Assembly (NCBI GenBank): GCA_023955225.1
Contig: JAGSGJ010000004.1
Span: 9,953-73,952, forward strand
Direction of reading: 5' to 3'
DNA length: 64,000 bases
Source: Sulfurovum sp.
GTDB lineage: Bacteria > Campylobacterota > Campylobacteria > Campylobacterales > Sulfurovaceae
Shown here: piece after piece, positions 17,162 through 25,291 of the stretch
Layout: each line of letters begins with the position of its first letter
Numbering within the stretch: position 1 is the first letter of the stretch
Made by a program: the position numbers and the translations under genes
Notes under the pieces: generated by a model
Told to the model about the DNA's origin: nothing
The model's input: the letters and a program-made list of their open reading frames with translations, nothing else
The model's database searches: none

Positions 17162-18202
17162 ATGAGAATTGCTATATTGTTTGGTGGATCCAGTTATGAA
17201 CATGAGATAAGCATTGTTTCTGCTATAACCATGAAGAAAGTGTTAAAAAACTCTACACTGACTTATATCTTTGTAAGCAGTGATAGAAAGTTTTATCTTA
17301 TCGATACCGATAAGATAAATTCAAAACTCTTTTCATCAGGTGCGTATAAAAAATCTAAACAACTTACACTAAAAAATGGCGGCTTTCAAATAGATGGCAT
17401 GTTTGGAAGTAAGGCTGTGGATTTTGATGTGGTATTGAACCTTATACATGGAAGAGATGGAGAAGACGGGAAGATAGCTTCTATGATGGAATTTTACTCT
17501 ATTCCTTTCATCTCTCCACGTATGGAGGCTTCGGCACTCTCGTATAATAAACTCTATACCAAATTTTTAGCAGAGAGTTTAGGTGTCAAAACGGTAGCTT
17601 ATGAATATCTTTCTAAAAATGATGAGAGAAACATTTGTATGGATTACCCTGTGATTATTAAACCGGTACGTTTAGGGTCAAGCATCGGTGTGAGTATCGT
17701 AAAAGAAGCTTCAGAGATTGATTACGCACTTGATGTTGCATTTGAATTTGATACAGACGTGATCGTTGAGCCTTTTATCGAAGGTGTCAAAGAGTTTAAC
17801 CAGGCAGGCTCATACACGAATGAGTGGGAACTTTCCATTGTAGAAGAACCACATAAAGAAGAATTTTTGGATTTTGAAAAAAAATACATGGACTTTTCTA
17901 GAGATTCACAAGTGTTAGCAGCGGATATCTCTGATGAATTAAAAGTGAAGATTCAAGAGAGCTTTAAAAAGATCTATGACCCTCTTTTTAAAGGGAGCAT
18001 CATACGTTGTGACTTCTTTGTTGTGGATGATGAAGTTCTTCTTAATGAGATCAATCCTATACCAGGTTCCATGGCGAACTATCTGTTTGAAGATTTTGAA
18101 GGTATGGTAGAGAGACTCTCAAGCAATCTGCCTAAAGAGCAAAACATAGCTGTAGATTACCAATACATTCATTCTATCCAAAGTGCTAAAGGCAAAGCAT
18201 AA
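17162..18202 (+). CDS. ddl: D-alanine--D-alanine ligase
   Basis: A 346-residue ATP-grasp enzyme making the D-Ala-D-Ala dipeptide of peptidoglycan. The N-terminal GGSSYEHEISIVSA, the central LIHGRDGEDGKIASMMEFYSIPF, the ATP-grasp PVIIKPVRLGSSIGVS and the Mg-binding end NEINPIPGSM are all present. It follows carA within ten bases and ends before a 220-base gap that leads to the oxidase cluster. Confidence 0.95.
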   Translation: MRIAILFGGSSYEHEISIVSAITMKKVLKNSTLTYIFVSSDRKFYLIDTDKINSKLFSSGAYKKSKQLTLKNGGFQIDGMFGSKAVDFDVVLNLIHGRDGEDGKIASMMEFYSIPFISPRMEASALSYNKLYTKFLAESLGVKTVAYEYLSKNDERNICMDYPVIIKPVRLGSSIGVSIVKEASEIDYALDVAFEFDTDVIVEPFIEGVKEFNQAGSYTNEWELSIVEEPHKEEFLDFEKKYMDFSRDSQVLAADISDELKVKIQESFKKIYDPLFKGSIIRCDFFVVDDEVLLNEINPIPGSMANYLFEDFEGMVERLSSNLPKEQNIAVDYQYIHSIQSAKGKA

Positions 18203-18422
18203 ATTCACATCTATGGTCCATATGGGATCATAGAATATATAAAAATAATTTATATAAATTATAAAAACTAATATAAAATAAAAATTCCCCCTTTCTGTAA
18301 CTTAATAGTGTTAATTATGTGTTAAATGATGTATAAACAATACATTTTCATTGCGATTTAAGTGATTATGGACTAAAATAGTGGGTATTTTTAAAAATAT
18401 AGACATAAACATGGGAGTGTAT
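18203..18422. promoter_or_regulatory. AT-rich promoter region of the caa3 oxidase operon
   Basis: A very AT-rich gap with an imperfect stem-loop CTATGGTCC.../...GGGATCATAG at 18211-18233, probably the ddl terminator, then runs of A and T (18240-18290). A TAAAAT hexamer at 18374-18379 is the closest -10 candidate to the Sco1 start. No gene seen. Confidence 0.4.
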
Positions 18423-19217
18423 ATGAAGAAAATTGTGATGCTTATATTACTGTTTCTAACTGTACTACAAGCCGAGTCTTTAGGTATAAATGAAAAGTTA
18501 GGTGAATACGTTCCACTTGATTTAACATTTATAAATGAAGAGGGTAAAAGTAAAACACTTAAAGAGTATATGGATGGGAAACCGACTATTATCTCTTTAA
18601 ACTACTATCGATGTGGCGGTATTTGCGGCCCACAGCTTGCAGATATGGCAAAATTGTTTTCTAGACTTGATTTGTCTGAAAATACTGATTATAAGGTACT
18701 AACTATTAGTTTTGCTCAGGATGAAACACCTCCTTTGGCTAAAGCCAAAAGAGATATGTATCATAAAGTTATGAGTAGACCTTATGTTCAAGATGCATGG
18801 CATTTTTTAATAAGTGAAAATAACTCTTCGGCTGTTATTGCCGATAAAGTGGGATTTTCGTATAAAAAAACGGTTACAGAAGCGGGGGTTGTTGACTGGA
18901 TACATGCATCAACACTTATCGTTATCTCACCAGAGGGAAAAATTACACGTTACCTTAACGGTATCGAACAACTACCTTTTGATGTTAAAATGGCTGTACT
19001 TGAATCAGCACAAGGAAAAGTTGGACCGACCATAGCTAAAACATTACTGTACTGCTTCTCATATGACCCAAAAGGTAAAACATATATTTTTGCCTGGGAA
19101 AAAGTAGCAGCAACTGTAATCTTAATCATCACGATCATCTTTTTTATCTGGCTTGTAAAAGCAGGAAGAAGAGACCAAGAAGATCATCAAAACCAAAGGA
19201 GAAACTTAGATGAGTAA
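18423..19217 (+). CDS. Sco1/SenC-family copper chaperone, membrane-anchored
   Basis: A 264-residue copper-delivery protein for the CuA site of cytochrome oxidase. A signal peptide/anchor (residues 1-16) is followed by a thioredoxin-like domain with the metal-binding CGGICGP (CxxxC) motif and the distal ligand His in DWIHAST. Unusually there is a second hydrophobic helix near the C terminus (VAATVILIITIIFFIWLVKAG), which would anchor it at both ends. I choose ATG 18423 after GGGAGTG; an upstream ATG at 18381 has no site. It overlaps ctaD by eight bases and begins the oxidase operon. Confidence 0.88.
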   Translation: MKKIVMLILLFLTVLQAESLGINEKLGEYVPLDLTFINEEGKSKTLKEYMDGKPTIISLNYYRCGGICGPQLADMAKLFSRLDLSENTDYKVLTISFAQDETPPLAKAKRDMYHKVMSRPYVQDAWHFLISENNSSAVIADKVGFSYKKTVTEAGVVDWIHASTLIVISPEGKITRYLNGIEQLPFDVKMAVLESAQGKVGPTIAKTLLYCFSYDPKGKTYIFAWEKVAATVILIITIIFFIWLVKAGRRDQEDHQNQRRNLDE

Positions 19218-20865
19218 AACTTATTTCGACGAAACACACTGTGCCATTGGGCACCCTAAAAGTACATTCATGCAGTGGATGCTTACAATCGACCATAAAA
19301 GAATTGGTATCATGTATGCAGCTGTTATGTTTACGTTCTTTTTTGTAGCTGTATTTACAGCATTTGCAATGAGATTGGAGCTATTAGCACCAGGTGGACA
19401 GTACATGGATGGAAACACATTTAACCAGGCGTTTACACTTCACGGCGTGATCATGATCTTCCTTTTCATTATCCCGGGGATCCCTGCGATATTTGGAAAC
19501 ATTGTTATGCCACTTATGATCGGCGCGAAAGATGTATCTTTCCCAAGACTTAACTGGTTTACATTCTGGCTTTACATCGCAGGTTGTTGTATTGCACTTG
19601 CATCACTCTTTATCGGTGAAGGTGTAGCAGATACAGGTTGGACATTTTATGCACCATACTCTATGAATACAGGAACAAATGTTATTATGGCACTTGTAGC
19701 TGCATTTGTTCTTGGTTTTGCATCTATTCTTACTGGTCTTAACTTCCTTGTTACTATCCATAGACTTAGAGCACCAGGTATGACATTCTTTAAAATGCCA
19801 CTCTTTGTATGGGGTATCTACGCAACTGCATGGATCCAACTTCTTGCAACACCTGTTGTTGGTATTACACTTGTACTTGCTATCATGGAAAAATACTTCG
19901 GTATTGGTATCTTTGACCCAGCTAAAGGTGGAGACCCGGTATTGTTCCAACACTTATTCTGGATCTACTCTCACCCTGCTGTTTATCTTATGATTCTTCC
20001 AGCATTTGGTATTATGTCTGAGATCATTCCTACATTCTCAAGAAAAGAAATTTTCGGTTACCGTACAATTGCTCTTTCTTCAGCATCGATTGCAGGTATT
20101 GGTTACTTGGTATGGGGTCACCACCTTTATACTTCAGGTATGTCAGATACAGCGAAAACAGTATTCTCATTCTTAACTTTCTTTGTTGCTATTCCAACAG
20201 GTGTTAAGTTCTATGACTGGGTTGCTACAATGTACCAAGGTAAAATCATTCTTTCAACACCTATGATTTGGGCATTGGGTACAATTATTACTTTTGCTAT
20301 CGGTGGTATTACAGGTATTACGATCACTATGATTGGTCTTGATATTCACTTACAGGATACTTACTATACAGTTGCGCACTTCCATTACGCTATTCTTGGT
20401 GGGGTTGTGTTCTTGATGTTTGCAGGTATGCACTACTGGTTCCCATTGATTACAGGTAAAATGTATAATGAAAGAAAAGCAAAAATTGCTTTCTATTTGA
20501 ACTTTGTTGGATTTAACCTTCTTTGGTTCCCAATGTTCATCGCTGGTTACTACGGTATGCCAAGACGTTACTTTGACTACCTTCCAGAGTTCCAGATATA
20601 TCACCAGATTTCATTTGTAGGAGCAGTGATCTTTGTCGCTGGTCTTATCTATATGTTCTGGGTATTCTTTAAAGGTTGGACAAAAGGTGAAGCAGCAACA
20701 CCAAACCCATGGCATGCTACAACACTAGAGTGGCACTTACCAACATCACCACCGCCACTAGAGAACCACACGAAAGTTCCTTACGTTGACTTTAATCCAT
20801 ATGAGTATCACCATGGTGAGCCAGTGGTTAAGTTTAATTACGAAACTATGCAAAGGATTGACTAA
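19210..20865 (+). CDS. ctaD: Cytochrome c oxidase subunit I (A2-type haem-copper oxidase)
   Basis: A 551-residue catalytic subunit with about twelve helices. Haem and CuB ligands are visible: low-spin His in FTLHGVIMIF, CuB His and cross-linked Tyr in IYSHPAVYLMILPAFG, CuB His pair in WGHHLYTSG, and haem a3/a His pair in VAHFHYAILGG. YSHPAVY in place of GHPEV marks the A2 subfamily, which uses Tyr-Ser instead of the Glu of mitochondrial-type enzymes. With a cytochrome-fused subunit II this is a caa3 oxidase that pumps protons. It overlaps the Sco gene and shares a TAATG junction with subunit III. Confidence 0.96.
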   Translation: MSKTYFDETHCAIGHPKSTFMQWMLTIDHKRIGIMYAAVMFTFFFVAVFTAFAMRLELLAPGGQYMDGNTFNQAFTLHGVIMIFLFIIPGIPAIFGNIVMPLMIGAKDVSFPRLNWFTFWLYIAGCCIALASLFIGEGVADTGWTFYAPYSMNTGTNVIMALVAAFVLGFASILTGLNFLVTIHRLRAPGMTFFKMPLFVWGIYATAWIQLLATPVVGITLVLAIMEKYFGIGIFDPAKGGDPVLFQHLFWIYSHPAVYLMILPAFGIMSEIIPTFSRKEIFGYRTIALSSASIAGIGYLVWGHHLYTSGMSDTAKTVFSFLTFFVAIPTGVKFYDWVATMYQGKIILSTPMIWALGTIITFAIGGITGITITMIGLDIHLQDTYYTVAHFHYAILGGVVFLMFAGMHYWFPLITGKMYNERKAKIAFYLNFVGFNLLWFPMFIAGYYGMPRRYFDYLPEFQIYHQISFVGAVIFVAGLIYMFWVFFKGWTKGEAATPNPWHATTLEWHLPTSPPPLENHTKVPYVDFNPYEYHHGEPVVKFNYETMQRID

Positions 20866-21590
20866 TGTCACACGAGTATGTACCAGAAATCGCAACAGAC
20901 CGCGAGGGGAACCAGCATGAGGTTCAAGGATGGCAAGGTGACTTTTACGGTGGGAAACTAGGTTTCTGGCTGTTTATGCTTACAGAAGTAATGATGTTTG
21001 GTGCAATGTTTCTTGCACTGGCATACTACAATACACTTCACCCACAAGACTTTTTAGATGCATCTGCATCTTTAAACAGACTACTAGGTGGTACTAACAC
21101 AGTGATCTTACTTGTGTCTGCACTTACTATGGGATTAGGTTTACTTAAAATGAGAGCAGGCGATCTAAAAGGCGCTAAGCTTATGATCTGGGCGACTATC
21201 ATTATGGCAGTTGCCTTCTTGGTGATCAAAGGTTTTGAATGGTCAGCTGAGTATCACCACGGTATTTTCTTACTACACGATAAACTATTACCGGGATCAG
21301 ATTTTCCATTTGGTCAGAAATTGTTCTTTGGACTTTACTTTACGATGACGGGACTTCACGGTTTCCACATTATCATTGGTATTGGTCTTATGCTTTGGTT
21401 ACTTAAAAGAATCAATGCTGGTAAAGTAAGCCAAGATCATCATTTACTTTTTTGGAATATCGCACTATACTGGGATATCGTACACCTTATTTGGGTATTC
21501 GTATTCCCTTATTACTACATGATCGGAGCTGATGGTATTCAAATGTCAGACTTCAGTATGATTTTCGGAGGAGGTACAGATGGACACTAA
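20865..21590 (+). CDS. ctaE: Cytochrome c oxidase subunit III
   Basis: A 241-residue subunit with seven predicted helices, including GFWLFMLTEVMMFGAMFLALAYY and FTMTGLHGFHIIIGIGLM, the conserved TGLHxxHVxxG signature. It stabilises the core and its proton uptake. Its ATG overlaps the ctaD stop (TAATG) and its 3' end overlaps the next gene by eleven bases, evidence for tight translational coupling along the operon. Confidence 0.95.
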   Translation: MSHEYVPEIATDREGNQHEVQGWQGDFYGGKLGFWLFMLTEVMMFGAMFLALAYYNTLHPQDFLDASASLNRLLGGTNTVILLVSALTMGLGLLKMRAGDLKGAKLMIWATIIMAVAFLVIKGFEWSAEYHHGIFLLHDKLLPGSDFPFGQKLFFGLYFTMTGLHGFHIIIGIGLMLWLLKRINAGKVSQDHHLLFWNIALYWDIVHLIWVFVFPYYYMIGADGIQMSDFSMIFGGGTDGH

Positions 21591-21927
21591 TACAGTAAAT
21601 TATCAAGAAGAGAAAAAAATATATTATAAAGTACTTGTAGGATTATTATTGCTAACAGCAGTAACATTTGTGCAGCCAGGTTTATTTATGACACATTCAA
21701 CATTTTTGGCACAAATGCTAATCGCGGTAACTAAGGGATGGTTGATTGTTATGTATTACATGCACTTAAAAGGCGAGAAACTAATTACAGCAATGGTGTG
21801 GTTTGCACTAGCACTTGTAACAGTTTTCTTTATTATTGTAATTGGTATCGATGTTGTCAATTTCCAATTTGGAGCTGAAAGTCATATTACTGCTCCTGCA
21901 GCACACACTGCTCACGCAGCACATTAA
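21580..21927 (+). CDS. Cytochrome c oxidase subunit IV (small membrane subunit)
   Basis: A 115-residue protein with three hydrophobic segments, including ITKGWLIVMYYMHLKGEK, which matches the prokaryotic cytochrome oxidase subunit IV/CyoD-like family. It ends in an alanine/histidine-rich tail (ITAPAAHTAHAAH) that could bind metal but may simply be a flexible end. Overlaps subunit III by eleven bases and precedes subunit II by fourteen. Confidence 0.88.
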   Translation: MDTNTVNYQEEKKIYYKVLVGLLLLTAVTFVQPGLFMTHSTFLAQMLIAVTKGWLIVMYYMHLKGEKLITAMVWFALALVTVFFIIVIGIDVVNFQFGAESHITAPAAHTAHAAH

Positions 21928-21941
21928 GAGAGGTTTTACAT

Positions 21942-22937
21942 ATGAAATTAGAAGGATTTAGTTCAAGTGCATCAAGCTTTAACGCAGATATGGATTTTGC
22001 GTTTTGGCTGCACGTATGGATTTCAGTTGCACTATTTTTATCGGTAGTTGGACCCATGTTCTATTTTGCATGGAAATACCGTGCAGATAAAGTTAAGAAT
22101 GAAGATGTTGGTACGTTAACGCACCATACGACATTAGAATTGGCATGGACGATTATACCTATTATTGCAGTAATGTTTTTCTTTTACTACGGTAATACAA
22201 CAATGCAAATGTTCAGAACAATGCCGGCAGAGTCACAAAGTATCGTGATCGATGTTGAAGGTTCTAAATGGAAGTGGAAATATGAGTATCCAGCGAATGA
22301 AAGTGGATATGTTCATAAGATCGGTGGCGTGTATACAAAACCTGTCATGGATGATAAGGGTAATGTAATTGAAGCGGGTACTATGGGTATCTCTGCACTT
22401 TATGTACCAGTGAACACAAATATCATCTTAAATATGACTGCACCTGTAGATGATGTTATTCACTCATACTATGTACCAGCTTTCCGTATGAAAGAAGATG
22501 TTGTACCAGGACGTGTAACAAAACAATGGTTTAATGCCAACAAAGTAGGTGAGTATGATGTTGAGTGTGCTGAGTACTGTGGTACTGATCACTCTTACAT
22601 GTATTCTAAGATCGTAGTTATGGAAAAAGATGCGTATGACGCATGGTTCAACGGTGATAAAGAAGATACACCAAAAGGTAACTTCCCTAAAGATGGGGCA
22701 GCACTTTATGCACAAAACGGATGTGCTTCATGTCACTCTATTGACACTGATGCAACTTTAGTTGGTCCAAGTCTTAAAGGTATCGGAGCGAAATATGACT
22801 CTAAGTATCTTGCTGATGCGATCACTAATCCAGATAAAGATGTTCCAGAAGGATTCTACCCAGGTATTATGCCAGCGTTTAATCTTCCAGCAGAAGACCT
22901 TTCAACACTCATTAAATACATGGAAACAGGTAAATAA
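21942..22937 (+). CDS. ctaC: Cytochrome c oxidase subunit II fused to cytochrome c
   Basis: A 331-residue subunit with two N-terminal helices, a CuA cupredoxin domain and a C-terminal haem c domain. CuA ligands are Cys209, Cys213, His217 and Met220 in CAEYCGTDHSYM, with the earlier His in DDVIHSYYVPAFRMKED. The cytochrome motif CASCH sits at 261-265 with an axial Met in PGIMPAF. The fusion defines a caa3-type enzyme that takes electrons without a separate soluble cytochrome. It has no obvious cleaved signal; its stop overlaps the start of the haem O synthase gene (TAATG). Confidence 0.95.
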   Translation: MKLEGFSSSASSFNADMDFAFWLHVWISVALFLSVVGPMFYFAWKYRADKVKNEDVGTLTHHTTLELAWTIIPIIAVMFFFYYGNTTMQMFRTMPAESQSIVIDVEGSKWKWKYEYPANESGYVHKIGGVYTKPVMDDKGNVIEAGTMGISALYVPVNTNIILNMTAPVDDVIHSYYVPAFRMKEDVVPGRVTKQWFNANKVGEYDVECAEYCGTDHSYMYSKIVVMEKDAYDAWFNGDKEDTPKGNFPKDGAALYAQNGCASCHSIDTDATLVGPSLKGIGAKYDSKYLADAITNPDKDVPEGFYPGIMPAFNLPAEDLSTLIKYMETGK

Positions 22938-23800
22938 TGATTAAAGACTTTTTTGTAGTCACCAAGTTTATTCTCTCCTTTGCAGTAAGTTTATCTGCAC
23001 TCTTTGCCTATATTATGGCAAAGGGAGAGATTGGTTTAGATATGTTCCTTGCTACCTTCTCTGTGCTTTTAGTAGCTATGGGTGTTTCTACTCTCAATCA
23101 AGTTCAAGAGTATAGAGAAGATTCCAAGATGGAAAGAACGAAGAATCGTCCTATTGCAGCTGGCCGTATGTCACCTCGTACAGGAACAATCATCGCAGTT
23201 GTACTAATCCTGATCTCATTAGCGTTCATATACTCACTTTTAGGGATCACAGGTATTAACTTTTTTGCTTTTGCATTCATCTGGTATAACCTTATGTATA
23301 CACCGATGAAAAAGAGATCTGCTTTGGCAGTAGTTCCTGGAGCGATACTCGGTGTGATCCCCCCAGCTATAGGATGGCTTGTTGCAGGACATACACTCTT
23401 TGAACTAGAATTCATTGCTCTGGCTGTATATTATTTTATTTGGCAAGTCCCACACTTTTGGTTACTTGTGATGCTCTTTCACGGTGACTATAAAGATGGT
23501 GGCTACCCAACAGCGATGCGTCTCTTTGGTGAGGGTACACTTCAAAGACTCACCTTTGTGTGGTTGATGCTTACTATCCAGGCGGGTGTATTTATGGTCT
23601 ATACCTTTAACGTATACTCCAATATCACTATTGCTCTTTCTATAGCATTTGGTGTGTGGGCATTTATGACATCTATCAAACTGCTAAAAAAAGAATTTCA
23701 TCTTACAGATGCCCGATCTATATTTTGGAAGATAAATGCAGCCTTTTTAGGTATTATCATACTTCTTAGTATTGATGAATATATTAAACATCATCTATAA
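22937..23800 (+). CDS. cyoE: Haem O synthase (protoheme IX farnesyltransferase)
   Basis: A 287-residue UbiA-family membrane prenyltransferase that adds a farnesyl group to haem b. The first Asp-rich motif appears as NQVQEYREDSKMERTKNRPIAAGRM and the second as LLVMLFHGDYKDGGYPT, with about seven to nine helices. The product, haem O, is a substrate for haem A synthase; no ctaA gene is seen in the window. It is the last clearly assignable gene of the caa3 operon. Confidence 0.93.
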   Translation: MIKDFFVVTKFILSFAVSLSALFAYIMAKGEIGLDMFLATFSVLLVAMGVSTLNQVQEYREDSKMERTKNRPIAAGRMSPRTGTIIAVVLILISLAFIYSLLGITGINFFAFAFIWYNLMYTPMKKRSALAVVPGAILGVIPPAIGWLVAGHTLFELEFIALAVYYFIWQVPHFWLLVMLFHGDYKDGGYPTAMRLFGEGTLQRLTFVWLMLTIQAGVFMVYTFNVYSNITIALSIAFGVWAFMTSIKLLKKEFHLTDARSIFWKINAAFLGIIILLSIDEYIKHHL

Positions 23801-23813
23801 AGCTCTACTACGT

Positions 23814-23835
23814 AATAGCAGATTTTTCTGCTATT
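23814..23835 (+). terminator. Stem-loop after cyoE
   Basis: Perfect 8-bp arms AATAGCAG (23814-23821) and CTGCTATT (23828-23835) around a T-rich loop, 14 bases after the cyoE stop. No T-run follows, so it may be a processing or attenuating hairpin. Confidence 0.5.
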
Positions 23836-23892
23836 AATCTCCAGTTTATAAAAACCTACTACACTTTCAAAGCTATATTTCAAGGAAACACT

Positions 23893-24426
23893 ATGCAAGA
23901 ACAACACTACGCCCTTAAAACAATTTTAGAGAGTGTCTTTAAAGAAAAAAACAACAAGATTACAAAAAGACTTATTCATAATAATGCACTTTTGGGCGGG
24001 TTAAGCAGCAAGTGGATCAAATTTGCTTTTATCATTATGCCGTTTGCTATGTATGCAGCTATTTTCAACCCCACTTCATTTAAAGAATTAGGTATAGCAC
24101 AGGCTATTGTTTTTTATATCATTCTGCTGGTATTTGCTATGCAGATCGTAGTAGCATCAACATACTTTAACAATAAAAAAGTAGTTAAGACTGCTGCAAA
24201 AGCATGGGAGGATTATTTCCCTGGTGTTGATTTTAAAATGATCATCTCTTCTGGGACAACACCGTATGTTGATTTCAAAAAACATTATGAGTTAGCACTG
24301 AAGGATGGTCTTGTAGGTGATGCATTAAAGAAGAGGTTGGATGATGCTTTTAGACAGATGGAAGAAGAAAACAGTATTCTTGTAGAGGCGATGAGAAGAG
24401 ATAAAGAAAAAAAGGAAGGTAAATAA
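23893..24426 (+). CDS. Hypothetical membrane protein, 177 residues
   Basis: An unrecognised protein with a basic N-terminal region, two transmembrane helices (about residues 43-59 and 70-92) and a charged C-terminal half ending in a predicted coiled coil (DALKKRLDDAFRQMEEENSI...MRRDKEKKEGK). It lies between the caa3 and cbb3 operons and is followed with no gap by the Sel1-like gene. A role in oxidase assembly is a guess from position only. ATG 23893 is preceded by CAAGGAAA. Confidence 0.7.
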   Translation: MQEQHYALKTILESVFKEKNNKITKRLIHNNALLGGLSSKWIKFAFIIMPFAMYAAIFNPTSFKELGIAQAIVFYIILLVFAMQIVVASTYFNNKKVVKTAAKAWEDYFPGVDFKMIISSGTTPYVDFKKHYELALKDGLVGDALKKRLDDAFRQMEEENSILVEAMRRDKEKKEGK

Positions 24427-25041
24427 ATGTTAAAGATCATTATTTCATTTACAGTGTTTACATTTGGAACACTTATGGCATCCAATGCAGTTGATCTAGA
24501 AGTAGCCTGCTACGAAAACAATGCAACAGCATGTTATATGCATGCCTTACCAATGGTCACGGGTGAAAATGCAAAAGTACAAGATATAAGAGAAGAGGGT
24601 ATGAGCTATATGCGTAAAGCATGTATATTTGGTGATAACAGAGGTTGTGACAAAATGGGTGACAACTATTATAAAAATGCAAGCTACCATGCTGCAATAC
24701 CTTACCTTGAAAAGTCTTGTGCTCGTGGTGTTAAATTTGGCTGTGAGGCGATGGGAACGATCTACCGTGATGGTCATGATGTCAGACAAGATGATGTAAA
24801 ATCAAGAGAGTTTTATGAAAAGGCCTGTGATTTAAAAAGCGGTGACGCGTGTTATAACGTAGCTATCATCTATCGCGGTGGTTTTGGTGTCGAGAAAAGT
24901 AGAGTAAAAGAAAAAGAATTTTACAAAAAAGGTTGTGATGCTGGATTGAAAGCCGGATGTGACCGGTTTGTAGAGTTAGACAATGAAGACAAAGGTATTG
25001 AAACCGGGATCTGGGCTACTATCAAGAGCTGGTTTAAATAA
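24427..25041 (+). CDS. Secreted cysteine-rich Sel1-repeat protein (Hcp-like)
   Basis: A 204-residue exported protein: a signal peptide (about 1-17, ending LMASNA) is followed by several Sel1-like repeats, each carrying a pair of cysteines eight apart in the pattern ACxxGxxxGC (for example SCARGVKFGC and GCDAGLKAGC). This is the disulfide-bridged architecture of Helicobacter cysteine-rich proteins. These act as periplasmic or extracellular scaffolds; their partner here is unknown. The gene starts directly after the stop of the 177-residue gene. Confidence 0.85.
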   Translation: MLKIIISFTVFTFGTLMASNAVDLEVACYENNATACYMHALPMVTGENAKVQDIREEGMSYMRKACIFGDNRGCDKMGDNYYKNASYHAAIPYLEKSCARGVKFGCEAMGTIYRDGHDVRQDDVKSREFYEKACDLKSGDACYNVAIIYRGGFGVEKSRVKEKEFYKKGCDAGLKAGCDRFVELDNEDKGIETGIWATIKSWFK

Positions 25042-25065
25042 ATAGCTTCTCTTTCAAAATTATAT

Positions 25066-25086
25066 TTAGGAGTAAATAACTCCTAA
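25066..25086. terminator. Stem-loop between the Sel1-like gene and the cco promoters
   Basis: Perfect arms TTAGGAGT (25066-25073) and ACTCCTAA (25079-25086), 5-base loop. It ends the upstream transcript or insulates the cbb3 operon. A-run rather than T-run follows. Confidence 0.5.
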
Positions 25087-25090
25087 AAAA

Positions 25091-25237
25091 ATCAAATATT
25101 TTGATAGTATAAATAGGATATAATAACTCTTTTGATGACTTATCCATATGCCTATTTACGTCATATGTCACCTTTCCCCCCAAATAAAATCATTATAATA
25201 TTATTTAAGTATTCTTATAATTAAATAAGATTATAAT
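25091..25237 (+). promoter_or_regulatory. Promoter region of the cbb3 operon
   Basis: Four TATAAT hexamers are seen: 25119-25124, 25194-25199, 25216-25221 and 25232-25237. A dyad ATCAAA-TAT-TTTGAT (25091-25105) sits just upstream of the first. It is not an FNR box, whose half-sites run in the opposite order. The true start site cannot be chosen by eye in such AT-rich DNA. Confidence 0.45.
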
Positions 25238-25291
25238 AATTATTGAGTGTTGTAATCTTTTACGACATAGAATTTATACAAGGGGGTATGC

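Noticed and set aside
25091..25105. FNR/CRP-type site before ccoN
   Set aside because: The half-sites run ATCAA-N5-TTGAT, opposite to the TTGAT-N4-ATCAA order of FNR. Kept only as an unassigned dyad.
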